Shown here: in pieces, positions 33,634-45,477 of the stretch | How positions within the stretch are numbered: position 1 is the stretch's first letter | Layout of the letters: each line of letters opens with the position of its first letter | Source: Posidonia oceanica | Taxonomy: Eukaryota; Streptophyta; Magnoliopsida; Alismatales; Posidoniaceae | Assembly: GCA_037176725.1 (NCBI GenBank) | Contig: JAZBRS010000023.1 | Span: 27,647,001 to 27,711,000 of the forward strand | DNA: 64,000 nt | Direction of reading: 5' to 3' | The notes under the pieces: generated by a model | Told to the model about the DNA's origin: nothing | Database searches by the model: none | What the model saw: only the letters and a program-made list of their open reading frames with translations | Translations under genes and position numbers: made by a program

Positions 33634-35943
33634 CTAACCAGTGTCAAACACGAAATCCGTGCCTCGTCCTGAGAGAGGAGGGTCGCCTGATGGATGAGCA
33701 TGGTGCTTTGTCCCTTGCGTCACAAGCTGTATTCTTCTGAACTTTGGCTTGCGAGCATGGTTAACCCCGCTGATGCATGGAATCCGCTTCTTTGGTGTGT
33801 GCTTGATGGAACTCCATGGGCACCTCTTTACTGTAGGGATAGACTTTCCACAAACTGATATGTCTGGAGGCCTAGGTGGATGAGGCAGCAATTCCTTTAT
33901 GTAGGAAAGCATAATAAGCTCATTCTCTACCCCTAGCTCAGCTGTCACAACATCTGGGTTGGATGCTCTTGGTAGCACTAACATCATCTCTTGGTCGGGC
34001 TCAGGTACTAGCTCTAGCATGGGCATGGGCTCTAGTATGGGTGTTGGCTCTGGCATTGGCTCTGGCTCAGGTACGGGCATTGGCAATGGTTCTTGCTCTA
34101 GCTCAAGTGCTGGCTCTGGCATTGCCTCTAGCTCAAGTACGGGCATTGGCATTGATTCTTGCTCTAGCTCGAGTGCTGGCTCTAGCATTGGCTCTGGCTC
34201 AAGTACAGGCATTGGCATTGATTCTTGCTCTAGCTCAAGTGCTGGCTCTGGCTTAGGTACGAGCATTGGCATCGATTCTGGCTCTAGCTCGAGTGCTGGC
34301 TCTGGCATTGGCTCTAGCTCAGGTATGGGCATTAGCATCGATTCTTGCTCTAGCTCGAGTGCTGGCTTTGCCATTGGCTCTGGCTCAGGTACGGGCATTG
34401 GCATCGATTCTAGCTCTAGCTCGTGTGCTGGCTCTGGCATTGGCTCTGGCTCAGGTATGGGCATTAGCAATGATTTATCTTTCTTGAAAATGCCCCACAT
34501 ATTTTGACTGCCTTGCGAGAGTGGTGTCTTGACCTCCTCCGTATATTTTATTGGCTTGCTTGAGTGTGTCAGAGGTTGATGCCTCCATATTGGTTGAGCT
34601 TGCTGTATTCTTAGCACATGTGCAGTTACTAGCTCTTGGTGCGGCACTGGCTGTGGCACGTGGTGCAGTGCTAGCTGTGGCACGTGGTGCAGTGCTGGCT
34701 GGACTGGAATTTGCCATAGACTTGAGATAGGTTGTGGTTGCCTCCATTGTTGCCTTTTATTGCCAAAGTGGGTGTTGCATCTTCCTTGAATTTGATGAAC
34801 TGTGGTTTGATCGATGTCATCTTCAATTGGTTGTGATTCTTCAAATTCAAGGATATTTTCTCTGATTGATGCGACCACCTCATATAATGCTGAGATAGAT
34901 GGGCAATAGGCGCTAGCCAGTCCTTTCTTCATTGGCCCCGTTGTGTTTGCTATCAGCTTGTGGACCATTTGTCTCTCTAGGATTTCTAAGCCTGATCTCG
35001 CAACCATGTCTCTCCACCGATTGGCATAAGTGAACCAGTCTTCGCTAGGTTCCATCATTTCCTTTGCCAAGTCGAGGAAGGTTGGCTTGCGCTCCACCTT
35101 ATACTGGTACTTGAGCTGTAAGCTTTCTTGAATTCGCTTGAAACTGCTTAATTCTTCCTTGCTCAGTGACATGAACTACTCCATGGGCTCTCCTTCAAGG
35201 AAATAGAAGAACAGGTGGATAAGGAGCCCTAAGTCATGGCAGAAGGGCGCGGCCTCCATTCGGAACCTCATATTGTGGCTTTGTGGATTTGTGGTTCCAT
35301 CAAATCTGGGCATCTTAGGATATTTGAATCCCGAAGGTAGTCGAAAAGGAAGGAACTTGCCCATATCAAAGGAAGGTGGAGCTTGAGTGTGAACTCCCAG
35401 TACACTGAGCATCTTCCTCATTTCTTCCAAGTCAGTGCTGCTTATCTGAGCTGCTTGAGCATTTGAATTTATAGCCTGAGGGAACCATTCTAGTTGACTG
35501 GAGAATAGTGGATTGACTCTTCCTTTATACTGGCCATGTGGCTGCTGCTGTGATTGCTCAAAGAACAAAGGATGGCCCCTTGTTCGGAATATTCCATTGG
35601 GGTCATTTTTCTGCCCCTGGTGTTCAGTGTCTGGCAATGCATTTCCAAGCTATCCCTGGTATAGACCTTCAGGGATGTGGTTTGCGACGGGCCGTCGTAG
35701 TCCTTCACCAGGGAGGTACTGACCATGATGGAGATCATGTTGATTTGATATGCCCGTTGGGCCAGGTTGGTTGGTGTTGCTGTAAAGGAAGTGACACACA
35801 GCTTGATATTGGATCGAGTCGGGATCCATTTCTTCTCCAGTGGTTGGATGGAACATCTTCATGATAGGATCCTTCTTATCTCAGGGATTTCAGTCTGACC
35901 TCTCTCTTTCTCAATGTTCAGCTTCAAAGGTTTGGTTCAGCAT
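33634..35943 (-). pseudogene. Gag of element B with a long Pro-Glu-Met repeat tail
   Basis: A single frame runs from about 35862 to 33634 with two TAG codons (35645 region, shared with A, and 35173-35178 where A has Trp). The Tat-type Gag core is clear: FRLPSGFKYPKMPRFDG, FFYFLEGEPME, TYANRWRDMVARSGL and MVHKLIANTTGPMKKG. In place of the zinc knuckle of A it has a Gln/Pro/His-rich stretch and then about seven copies of a 20-22-residue repeat (PEPEPMPEPALELEQESMPM) at about 34010-34470. The frame ends at a stop at 33634, so no protease is encoded. Gag forms the particle that packages the RNA. B could move only with enzymes from another element. Confidence 0.85.
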
Positions 35944-37465
35944 CATAGCCACTTTGAAAATGAGATGAAATTTGATCCAGGGCGTAATACGCGTCACAAT
36001 GTAGCGTACAATGTTGGACGCAGGTATGCAAGCGTACAACACCCTCAACAGTATTCCTCTGTTCTTCCCTTTTTCTTATCTTTTCCCTTTTCTTTTCTTT
36101 CTCTCTTTTTTCTTTTCTGATTTTTTTTTCTTTTTTCTTTTTCTTTTTTTTCCTTTTTTTCTTTTTCTTTTCCTTTTCTTTTCCTTTTTCTTCTATATAA
36201 AAGAAAGGTTACAAGTGCTTACAATAAAAAAGAAAATTACAAAATTTTGCGTTTTAACACAGCCTCCTAAAAAGTAAAAACTGAATATAAAATTGCTACT
36301 GTCCTGTTTATGAGTTTTTTTTTAATGTTTTACCCTGCAATTAATCCACCACAAAAAAGCTAGAAAATAAACATCCAAGCAAAGAATGCGTTAGACGCGG
36401 TATCTACAGCGTGCAACGTTAGACGCAGAGATTCCAGCGTCTAACACCCTGTTACAGAGAACTGCATAGAAACACTTTCAAACAGCGATTTAAAATTTTA
36501 ATTTATGTTTTCACTTTGAGATTAGTGTCTTAAACCTGTGTAGCTCTCAGGGTACCTTAAGGCTTAGGTATGCCTTTTTTTCCAGGGATTTCTATGGATC
36601 CTCACAAAATGGATAAATATATATATATATATTTTTGTACTACCCCCTACCTCAACTCCTAAGGATGTTAGGGGGAGCCCGAATACACTTAGGTCCCTAC
36701 CCCGTAGAGGTAGAGCCCAGCGTACTCAGGATTGATTGGGTCTCTCGCGTATCAATAACAATAAAATAAACAAACCACCGAAGGAGGGGAGGAATACAAA
36801 TCTAGACTTGGGGTTCTAACTTACTTCCACACGGAGCAAGGAAAAGAAGAGTGCCCCTTGTGAAAGCAAGTGACAACACAAACACCTTTCTTAAGTTCTT
36901 TGCAACAGAGGTACTCAGGATTCAAGTGGTTACTTTGTGTAATCCAAGAAAAGATACAATCAAATTAGTTCCCTAAATAGGACCATGCAAGTCATATAGA
37001 AAGTTTTCTTCTTTCTTTTTTCAAAGCACCGAAAGGAAAATGAGGTTCCGGTCCCTACGGCAAAGCCGATTACCTCACACCTCAGTCTTTGGGCCAGTTA
37101 TGAAAAGAAAACTAAGAAAAATTTTGAAACAGAAATGCTTCTGTTCAGTAGTCGTTAGACACGGATATTGGGGCATCCAATGTTAGACGCACCAGATCAC
37201 GCGTATAACGTACTAATAGAGTTTTTTTACTGAAAATTAGTGGCTTTTATGAACCACCTCCACTCTCGAGAATCCCAAAGAAAAGGGGAGGTGGTTTCAG
37301 TTATTTGGACGTAAAAAAACCGAGAAAGGGTTACGGCGCCTCGAAACACTATGAGGAATTTCGCCGCTACCATAAAACTTAAAAACAAACTAAAAACTAG
37401 AAATGAAGATTAATAAGGAAGAAGAAGAAGAAAGAAAATACTCACCTTGCACAGGGGCACTTCTA
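35944..37465 (-). other. Leader of element B
   Basis: Untranslated region between the primer site and gag, homologous to 41175-42715 of A. It has hairpin modules at 35992-36041, 36388-36446 and 37153-37210, a long T/C tract at 36055-36200 and a short (AT)n at 36618-36636. No gene. Confidence 0.75.
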
Positions 37466-37486
37466 GCCGTCCCACCGTAATCGCCA
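37466..37486 (-). other. Primer-binding site of element B
   Basis: On the minus strand TGGCGATTACGGTGGGACGG begins 3 bases after the LTR end. A has TGGCGATCACGGTGGGACGG in the same position. The priming tRNA was not identified. Confidence 0.7.
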
Positions 37487-37489
37487 ATT

Positions 37490-38421
37490 TGTGGATATGG
37501 GGTTTTGGAGGAGAAGAGGCTCGTTTTATGTCTATTCGCTCTTTCTCAAGGTCCCCTTTTTTGTATCCAACTCCGTCACTCCACAAGTGATGGAATTGGT
37601 GTGATCGCCACTCTCGGGGTTTTATCCCCCCAGTTGCAACTATGAATGAATGCCTAACTACAACAATATATGAAATGAAATATGATATGCAAACTATTAA
37701 AAAGAAAACCCCCTTTTGATATGAATGGTATGCAATAGAATGCAAGATGCCGTTGGCGTGGTTGGAGATGAAAGAAGACTTAAGCTCTCTCAAAACTCTA
37801 TCAATTTTCTCTCACAAATTCCTCTAGAATTCCTTGCTCTAATTTTTCTCTCTGAATTGTGACACTAAAAATCGGCCCAAATTTGTGACCTCTCTCTAAT
37901 TTTCCGTCCCTTGACCCTGTGAGGGTACCCCTACTTTTATAGAAGTAGGGGAGGAACAAATATGAACACAAAGGCCAAGTCAGCAAAATTTCCTGTTTCA
38001 GAGGTGTTATATGCTGGAAACCAAGTGCATAACGTTATACGCTGGAATCCCAACGTATAACGAGCTCCGAGGCATAGCTGCCAGGATAAAGGAATATTCC
38101 CCAATTAAAACTGGATTAAGTGTCATTAAACTGGTTTTAATTGCCTTGACTGGTCAACAGAGTCTAAAGAAGGCAAAAAAATAGAAAACGTATTTGGCCA
38201 AATAAGGAAGTTTGTGGGTGGCACTGGGTTTCCATGTTAGACGCTGGAAACCCAGCGGCCAACGTTATACGTTGGGAATCCAGTGGATAACGACCCAGAC
38301 TAGCAATTGAGCTTTTGGAGAGTACTTAAGCTGAGCAAATTGCTTCTAATGATGAGTGATACATGATATGGTGCAGTGGTACCTAAAAATGCAAGGGGAG
38401 TGCCAAAACGGGTTATCTACA
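37490..38421 (-). repeat. 5' LTR of element B (internally deleted)
   Basis: 932 bp; compared with the 3' LTR it lacks about 250 bp, with the junction at CTCTCGG. It keeps the TATA inverted repeat (37928-37951, arms CCCCTACTT/AAGTAGGGG) and both modules (38005-38062, 38236-38292). Confidence 0.9.
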
Positions 38422-39350
38422 ATAGCAGCTTGAGAGCCCACAGTGATGATTTTCTCCATGACAGATGTTGCGATTCCTCCTTTCCTCGAAAGGTTGCAAT
38501 TTGTGGTTCAGGCATTTTGAATGTGCATAGAATCCCCGGACGATTAGCAAGAATGCTAATGACCGCTCCTTCATATTTGAACTTTAGCAATTGGTGAACT
38601 GAAGATGCCACAGCCCCGACCTCTGCTAGCCATGACCTCCCAAGGATGAGAGGTTATAGGACTTCCTCCTTCATAATGATCACCGAAGTGATACTAGTCA
38701 AAAGACCTACTGTGATTTCCATAAGTATGGTTCCTAGTGTCAGTTTCACGTTCTGGTCAAACCCGGTGCACTTGAAGGGGGTTTTGTCTAGCTCATCTTC
38801 GTTGAGTCCTGAGGCTTCGGCTTGCTCCGATGTCGACTAATACTCCTTGCAGCACATGGTCATTGATGCCCACTGTGATGATAAGCGGCAGTTCTTGCTT
38901 ATGTGGAGATGGAAGTTCAGAATCTTTGAAGACGATATTTTCTCGTTCAAATTGCTTGTTGGCTTTTTGAACTTCGGTAAGAGTGCTTTCTTCCTCCGTA
39001 CTATCCTGTGGTCCCTTCACTGCCGCTGCGAGGTTGAATTGGCTAAGGAGATCTTCCATTGTTAGCCCCTGGTCTGCCTCGCTGTCCCAGTCATCATCTG
39101 AGATTATCTCCCCATTGTCAGCTTGGCTGCCCCAGTCTACTTCTGGTATTGTGTGGCTGTCCTAGTCTTTTGTTGTTAACGGACTAGGGAGCTGCTCGTC
39201 ATTAAATGCCATGATTTGATGCTTAGGGAGGGGATCATTGTAGATCTGCTGAGACGCCCCTGTCTGTTCCCTCTATTCGGCTCTCTTTACTAGGACATCC
39301 CACTCGAATACATCAGCATCTGCCATGTCGTAGACTATGTCCCTGAAGGT
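38422..39350 (-). pseudogene. Gag C-terminus and protease fragment of A (first protease)
   Basis: The frame holds an acidic segment with DDDWDSEADQGL, then LPLIITVGINDHVLQGVLVD with the active site D-I-G-A-S. After a frame change comes DKTPFKCTGFDQN and the GRSWL-type block, ending abruptly at the B LTR (38421). The canonical Asp-Thr-Gly reads Asp-Ile-Gly. It is a different sequence from the protease at 28125-28793. Confidence 0.78.
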
Positions 39351-41174
39351 CTAGCAATCATCAATGTTGTGACCATGTCTTCTGTGGAATTGACAGTATT
39401 TGCTTTGGTCACTATGCGGCATTTCTGGCCTGGCTGGTGGAAGTTCGATTGCTTTTGCATCTTCCAGCTCTATGAACATGTCTGTCAGTGTGACTGGTAG
39501 AGGAGGGTACCGGTCCCGCTTTCCCCCTTTGGGTGGCAGTAGTTGTGGAGGGGGAACATTGTGATAATTGCCCCTGTTTCCATTGTTGTTGCGGGGATTT
39601 CCGGTGTTGGCTTGGCCATTTTGATTGCCCCTATTCCATTGTGACCGGGGAGCATTCCACATAGGGCGGATTTGCTGCTGAGGGGGATTATTCCATGTTT
39701 GCTGCTGAAGAGGAGGATTCCATGTCTACTGTTGTTGAGGAGGAGGGCGGCTCCATGTTTGATGTTGAGGAGGAGGGTGGCTCCATGTTTGTTGTTGAGG
39801 AGGATGGTGGCTCCATTTTTGCTGCTGTTGAGGAGGGCGGCTCCATGTTTGCTACTGTGAAGCTAGTATAGTCCTTTGCTCGGATGGCCTTGGCGCGGAA
39901 CTCATCTTGTTGATAGTTCCAGTTACGCCCTCTACTATCTTTGTTTTCCGGCTCTTCTTAGGCTCCTCCATGAATTCGTGCAAATTTTCTTTAACGGAGG
40001 CCGCCACTTCATATAGAGCCGTTACATTGGGACAGTAGGCATTCACATGTCCCTTCTTCATCGGTCTAGTGGTATTTGCAATAAGAGTCTGGACCACTTG
40101 TCTCTCTGGAATGGTCAAGCCTGATCTGACTGCCATTTCCCGCCATCTGTTGGCGAATGCTACCCAGCTCTCGCCTTACTTCATTACCTCTTTGCTCAGG
40201 TCATGGAAGGTCGGCTTAGGATCTATCTTGTGCTGGTATTTAGTGAGGAAGCTCTCTCTGATTTTATTAAAGCTACTGAGGTCTTCCTTGGAGAGAGTGA
40301 GAAACCAATCTATGGGCTCTCCTTCAAGTGAGTAGAAAAATAAGTGTACGACAAGCCCTAATTCATGGAAGTAGGGGGCTGACTCCATTTGGAACCGCAC
40401 TAGGTGACTAAGTGGGTTGGTGGTTCCGTTGAACTTGGGAGTCTTCGGGTATTTGAAGCCCAAGGGGAGTCTAAACGAAGAAAACTGCCTCATATCAAAG
40501 TTTGCCGGAGCTTAGGTATGTACCCCTAATGCACTGAGCATTTTTCTCATCTCATCTAAATTTGTTATCCCAACTGATGGGGTCGGGATATGTGAGTTGA
40601 GGGACTGATGGTTCTGCTGCTGATGAGGATAGCTATTGCAGAAGTATTAAAGTGTGACCGGCTCATGTCGCGGAAGAGATGCCTGGTGGTGGTGATAATC
40701 TGGTTGAGGCTGATTGCCCGCCGTCGATGCTTGGAGATGCTATTCTTGGTGCCCGTAGGGCGGATAGACTCTTTCTCTGTATTCGCCATGTGGCATGTGA
40801 TTTTGTTCCTGAATCAAGGAGTTTGCCCTTGATTTATAAGCTCCATTGAGCGCTGTACCATGTCCTGGGTGGTTCGTGTCCAGCAGTGGGTTGCCATACT
40901 ATCCCTGGTATAGTTTGTCAGGTGTATGGTCCGCAACTGGCCTTCGTTGTCTTTCACCGAAGTAGGGTGGCTGCTGGAGGTTGTTCTGACAAGGCCCCGT
41001 GGGGGCTGATGTCTCTTCATTTAAGAACTGATACATGGCTCTATACTGGATCGAGTCTGGATCTAAGGCTTCTCCGATGGTCGGATGGTAGATTATAGGC
41101 TCTTCTCTCGATGTACTTGCCGAGTCTGACCTCTCTCTTTCTGGTAGTTCAGCTTCAGAGACTTGGTTCATCAT
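39351..41174 (-). pseudogene. Gag of element A with CHHC zinc knuckle
   Basis: Starts MMNQVSEAELPERERSD at 41174. The core blocks match B: FRLPLGFKYPKTPKFNG, FFYSLEGEPIDWF, FANRWREMAVRSGL, VQTLIANTTRPMKKG. A Gln/Asn-rich region with Trp-Asn-Pro-Pro-type short repeats (39663-39850 at DNA level) leads to a zinc knuckle YCQFHRRHGHNIDDC, that is C-x2-H-x4-H-x4-C. Stops include TAG after LYQG (shared with B), TAG near 40513 and TAA near 40176. Role: RNA packaging and particle assembly. Confidence 0.85.
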
Positions 41175-42715
41175 TGTAGCTATTCAAACAATGAGATGAA
41201 ATTGGCTTCAGGGCGTAATACGCCTCACAATGTAGCATATAACGTTGGACGCAGATATTGCAGCGTTCAACGCCCTCAGCAGTATTCCTCTGTTCTTTTC
41301 CTATCTTCACTGCTTTCTTCCTTCTTGTTTTTCTTTCTCTTTCCTCTCTGTTTTTTTTCTCTCTCTCTTTTCTTTTTTTTTCTTTTTACTTTTTCTTTTC
41401 TTTCTTCTCTTTTTTTTCTCTCTTTTTTTCTTTTATATAAATGAAGGATTACAAGTGCTTACAAGGGAAAAAAGAAATTACAGGAACTTTGGAATTTAAT
41501 ACAGGTTCCTAAAAAAGTAAAAAAGAAATGAAAAACTGACACTGTCACTGTTTTGGTTTTTTCGAACGTTTTTATCTTGCCAATCAATCACAGAAGAGCT
41601 AAAAATAAACAGTGAAGTAGAGAATGCGTTAGACGCGGGATCTGCTGCGTACAACGTTAAACGTAGATATCCCGGCGTCTAACACCCTGTTTACAGGAAA
41701 ACTGTACAGAAACACTTTCAGACAACGATTAAAGTTTTAATTTCTATTTTTGCTTTAAGATTAGTGTTTTCAACCTGCGTAGCTCTCAGGATTCCTTAAG
41801 GCTTAGGTATGGCTTCTTCTTTTTTTCGAGATTTCTATGGCTCCTCACAAAATAGGTGAAAATTTCTTCTTCTTCTTTTTTGGTACTGCCTCCTACCTCA
41901 ACTTTTGAGGGTGTTAGGGGGAGCCTGAATACACTTAGGTCCCTACCTCGTAGAGGTAGAGCCCAGCTTACTCAGGATTGATTGGGTCCCTCACGTATCA
42001 ATCACAACAACAATAAAATTAAACAATCCACCGAAGGGGGAGGAATATAAATCAAGACTTGAGGTTGTAATTTACTTTCACAAAAAGCCAAGGAATAATG
42101 AGGGGCCCTTGTGAAAGAAAATGACAATACAAAAACCTTTTCTAGGCCCTTTGCAACAGAGGTGCTTGGGACCTAAACGGTTATTTGTATAACTCAAGAG
42201 ATGATACAAAGAAAATAGTTCCCAATAAGGACCATGCAAGTCATAGAGAAATTTTGATTTTTTTTTAATTGGTTTTTTTTTCAAAGTACTCAAAAGGAAC
42301 TGAAGTTCCGGTCAAAGCCGATCACCTCACACCTTAGCCCTTGGGCCAGTTATAATAGGAAAAAAAAACAGAAAAGGTCTCTATTCAGTAGTCGTTGGAC
42401 GCATATACTAGAGCGTCCAATGTTAGACGCACTAGATCGCACGTATAACGTACTGACAGTGTTTTTTCCAGAAAAACTATAGCTTTTACAAATCACCCCC
42501 ACGCCTGAGAATCCCAAAGAGAAGAGGGGTGATTTCAGTTATTTTGACGTAAAAACAAATAGGAAAAGGATCACGGTGCCTCAAAACACTATGAGGAATT
42601 TTACCGCTTCTTTAAAACTTAAGAAAAACTAAGAAACTAAAAATTAAAAACTAGGAATGTCAATAATGAGGAAGAAGAAAGAAGGGCTTGCTCACCTTGC
42701 ACGGGGGCACTTTTA
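41175..42715 (-). other. Leader of element A
   Basis: Homologous to the B leader. Hairpin modules at 41215-41272, 41626-41683 and 42393-42450; T/C-rich tract 41300-41440. No reading frame beyond low-complexity Phe/Ser stretches. Confidence 0.75.
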
Positions 42716-42736
42716 GCCGTCCCACCGTGATCGCCA
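42716..42736 (-). other. Primer-binding site of element A
   Basis: TGGCGATCACGGTGGGACGG on the minus strand, 3 bases inside the 5' LTR, followed by CTAAAAGTGCCCCCG. Confidence 0.75.
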
Positions 42737-42739
42737 GAC

Positions 42740-44124
42740 TATGGAATGTGGAAAATTCGAGAACGTTTGGGGTTTTTCTCTTGCTTTGGTCGCTTCAACC
42801 GTCGTTGGTGTTGCCTTCCCCCGTTCTTCTTGGTGCACGGTTTTTTGCTTATGAGGTGGTGAGAAGAAGCTCTGGTTCTTTTGTTCTCGTTACCTCACTT
42901 TTCTCGGCACCTTTCCTTGTATCCAACTCCGTCGCTCCATAGGAGACGGAATCGGTGTGATCGCCACTCTCGGTTCGCTTTCGCCGGCCCTCAAGACGCG
43001 TTGGGAGATGTGAGGTGTGGGTTCTGCTACCCTGGGACACTGCCGACGTTGCCCAAGGGTACCCGTGCTTGGTGAATCTCTTCTTCTTCTTCCTCCTTAT
43101 AAGACAGATGTTAACAAAACAAACAGAAATAACACATATATGGATTAATATGGTGTAGTATTTTATTCAGAATATGCGAAACAAAACATGAATATACATG
43201 GAAAAGAAACTCACCCGAGGGATTTGATCCCCTTGGTTGCAACTAATGTAAATGATTATACTATCCTATTCTACGTAATCAAAATATGATATGAAGAAAG
43301 GAAATGAAAGAAACTACAATAAAGGATCCCCTTTTGATTCATGCACATAGTGCCATGCGGATCGACATGATGTTCCTGTCGATAAAGGGAAACTTGACTT
43401 TTCTTTGAACTCTCTCAGTGATTGGTTTCTCTCCACTATATTTCTATGAAATTTGTGGTCTCAAATCTCAAAAAATCTGTCCTAAATTCCTCCAAAATTC
43501 CATCTTCTCTCAAATTCTCATGAGCCGTCCCTAAACCCTGTGGGGGTACCCCTGCTTTTATAGAAGCAGGGGAGGAACAAAAAGGAATGGCAAGACCAGC
43601 TCAACAAAGTTTCCAATTCAGGGATGTTATACGCTGGAAAACCAGCGTACAACGTTATGCGCTGGAATCCCAACGTATAACGACCTCTAAGGCTTAGATG
43701 CCAGGATAAAGGAATATTCCCCAATTAAATTGTCATTAAGTGTGATTAAATCAGTATTGATTGCTTTGACCGGTCAACAGGTTCTAAAGAAGGCATAAAT
43801 CATAGATCATGATTTTGGTCAAATAAGGAAAATTAGTAACTAACACTGTTGGATGCTGGAAAACCAACGTCCAACGTTATAAGCTGGGGATCCAGCGTAT
43901 AACACCCTGAGTCAGTCCAACTTCCAAATTTGATTAAGAAATGAAGGACATTCAGGCTATTGACACTTCAAGCCTATCAATAAGGGATAAAATGATGTTT
44001 TGAACTAGAGAAGAAGTGTTTGGCTCAAAGTGAGAGGTCCTAGATTGAACAAAGAGTTTCTAAGAACAACCTAATGCAACGAACTACACTACTATGAAGG
44101 GAGTGCCAAAATGGAGTATCTACA
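42740..44124 (-). repeat. 5' LTR of element A
   Basis: 1385 bp, paired with 2681-4069. Its inner end reads TATGGAATG instead of TGTGGAATG, so the terminal CA is mutated in the element sense. TATA inverted repeat at 43549-43572, modules at 43626-43682 and 43848-43903. Confidence 0.93.
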
Positions 44125-44650
44125 GCGGTCTATGAACATCTGCATATCTGCTGTCCCGTATGAAAATGGAAAATCAATATCTGGCCGGGCTACTCCAATC
44201 TGAGTCACACCAAGTAGGTCATGAACATCTTCCACTAGGATCGTCATCTCATAGCCCCCAAAGAAGAATGTATGAGTCTTAGGACTCCAGAAAGCGAATG
44301 AGGCATGAGCAGAGGCCAGTCCAAGGTGGTGCCCAATAAATCCATAAGTCCATCGAAACGTGTACGGGCCAAAACTAACTTCCTTTCCCGAGCCCAAAGT
44401 ACAAAGTCTTTCACCCAAGGAGAATAGTAAGGGAATTCATTATCAAAGCATGGTGTCTTTGTGAAGTTGAGGATTTCCTGCAAACAAAATTAAAAGTATG
44501 AGGAACAAGAGAGAATAGAAGGAGCAATGAAGAAAGTCATACCTTCCCTGCTTTGATATGGGACATCATATGCCCTTCAATCTCCTCTAGAGGTTTTGCA
44601 ACTCCTTTCTTGTTGTTCATGAAAACGTTGGGGACTGAACCAGAAGCCAT
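44125..44650 (-). pseudogene. aORF3, N-terminal half, C copy
   Basis: Exon 1 is 44543-44650 (108 bp, as in A), the intron 44478-44542 (GT-AG) and exon 2 runs from 44477 to the A insertion. It keeps Trp where A has TGA, and the PMD core HHLGLASAHASFAFW and EMTILVEDVHDLLGVTQIG. The exon 2 reading frame is open to the insertion point apart from a local frame change near 44400. The rest lies at 1866-2680. Confidence 0.8.
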
Positions 44651-44744
44651 GAGAGCAAAGGAGAAGAGAGGAAGAAGCACAAGCCAAGAGGAAACAAGCA
44701 AAGATGCAAGAGCACCTGTGCATAAATTCCAAGGGGTGGTCAGG

Positions 44745-44752
44745 CTTTTATA
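44745..44752 (-). promoter_or_regulatory. TATA box of aORF3 (C copy)
   Basis: TATAAAAG on the minus strand, about 95 bp before the ATG, identical to the A copy. Confidence 0.75.
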
Positions 44753-44865
44753 AGCACAGGAAAAATTGTTGGAAATCTCCCCATGCGGGCATTGAGAAAA
44801 TCTCGTAGCATTCCAAAAGATTAGCTAAGAACAAGAAAGGAAAGAAAGGATTCTCAACTCGCTTT

Positions 44866-45000
44866 GTTGAACGCGAGATATAGTGCATCCTACGTTAGCC
44901 ACGCCATGTGAGGCGTATAACGTTTAATCAGCTTTCTGGCGTTGGACGTAGAAAATGCAGCGGATAACGTTGGCCGCGCCAGATGAGGCGTATAACGTTT
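44866..45000. repeat. Hairpin module between aORF2 and aORF3 (C copy)
   Basis: Contains GCGTATAACG, GTTGGACGTA, GCGGATAACGTTGGCCGC and GCGTATAACGTTT, the inverted equivalent of 17013-17150. Confidence 0.8.
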
Positions 45001-45477
45001 TATCAGTGACTTAAGTCAATGAACTTGGCTGAAGCATCCTCTAATCCGTGATTAAGTTGCATAAACCTTTTTTATCAGTCCTAGAGGTTTAACTAAGTTG
45101 AAATACACGTGTGAGTGTTGGTTTCATATTTTTTGGATATCTGGGCCATTCAGAATCACTGGTTGTTCATTTCATCGAGTTAACAGCTCGCTTAAGCACC
45201 GACGACTTCAAAACTCAATTTTAAAGCTCCTAGGTGAAATCTTTCTTTATAACTATGTCATTTACCTACTATTTCACATGAATACGCTGGTTTCAAGTTA
45301 ATTTGAATTAAAGGCCATTATTTTACTATATTGGTCGCTTAAGCTCATTTTAACTCCGAGAAAGGTATTTCAAAAAAGATATTTGACAAGTTTACTAAGT
45401 GTACAGAAATCCATAACATTTCAAAAATATATTTGTTCTACAAGATCACCGGGGCATACCCCTGAAGTACAAAAAAG
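45001..45477. other. Spacer downstream of aORF2 (C copy)
   Basis: Inverted equivalent of 16536-17012. No gene recognised. Confidence 0.6.

Larger units (their letters stand above)
29238..38421 (-). mobile_element. Element B: 9.2-kb gag-only derivative nested in A
   Basis: LTRs 29238-30425 and 37490-38421 in the same orientation, with primer site (37466-37486) and polypurine tract (30426-30439) in the expected places. In its own sense it has a leader, gag, the last ~150 bp of integrase (33300-33460), a short spacer, hairpin module, 34-, ~105- and 40-bp repeats, and the 3' LTR. RT, RNase H, most of integrase, all three antisense genes and the 111-bp array are absent. The flanks (ACAGT left, ATAGC right) do not form a target duplication and lie in two different protease regions. 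Confidence 0.85.
2681..44124 (-). mobile_element. Element A: 41.4-kb nested Tat-lineage LTR retrotransposon
   Basis: Two LTRs in the same orientation (2681-4069 and 42740-44124) lie inside a perfect 5-bp duplication. The primer site is next to the right LTR and the polypurine tract next to the left one, so the element reads right to left. Internal order in its own sense: leader, gag, protease fragment, nested element B, protease, G-patch, RT, RNase H, aRNase H, integrase, spacer with a nested solo LTR, three antisense PMD genes, a solo LTR, a tandem-repeat 3' region, 3' LTR. The LTR pair differs at about ten sites in the first 325 bp, mostly transitions, so the insertion is not new. Without B and the two solo LTRs it is about 27 kb, very large for an LTR element. 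Confidence 0.9.

Noticed and set aside
33959..34507. Long plus-strand frames rich in Gly/Ser or Ala/Leu
   Set aside because: They are shadows of the repeat-rich Gag-B frame on the other strand; no start context or homology.
36011..36277. Phe/Leu-rich small membrane-like ORF, and similar at 41163-41499
   Set aside because: Low-complexity translation of the T/C tract in the leaders of B and A.
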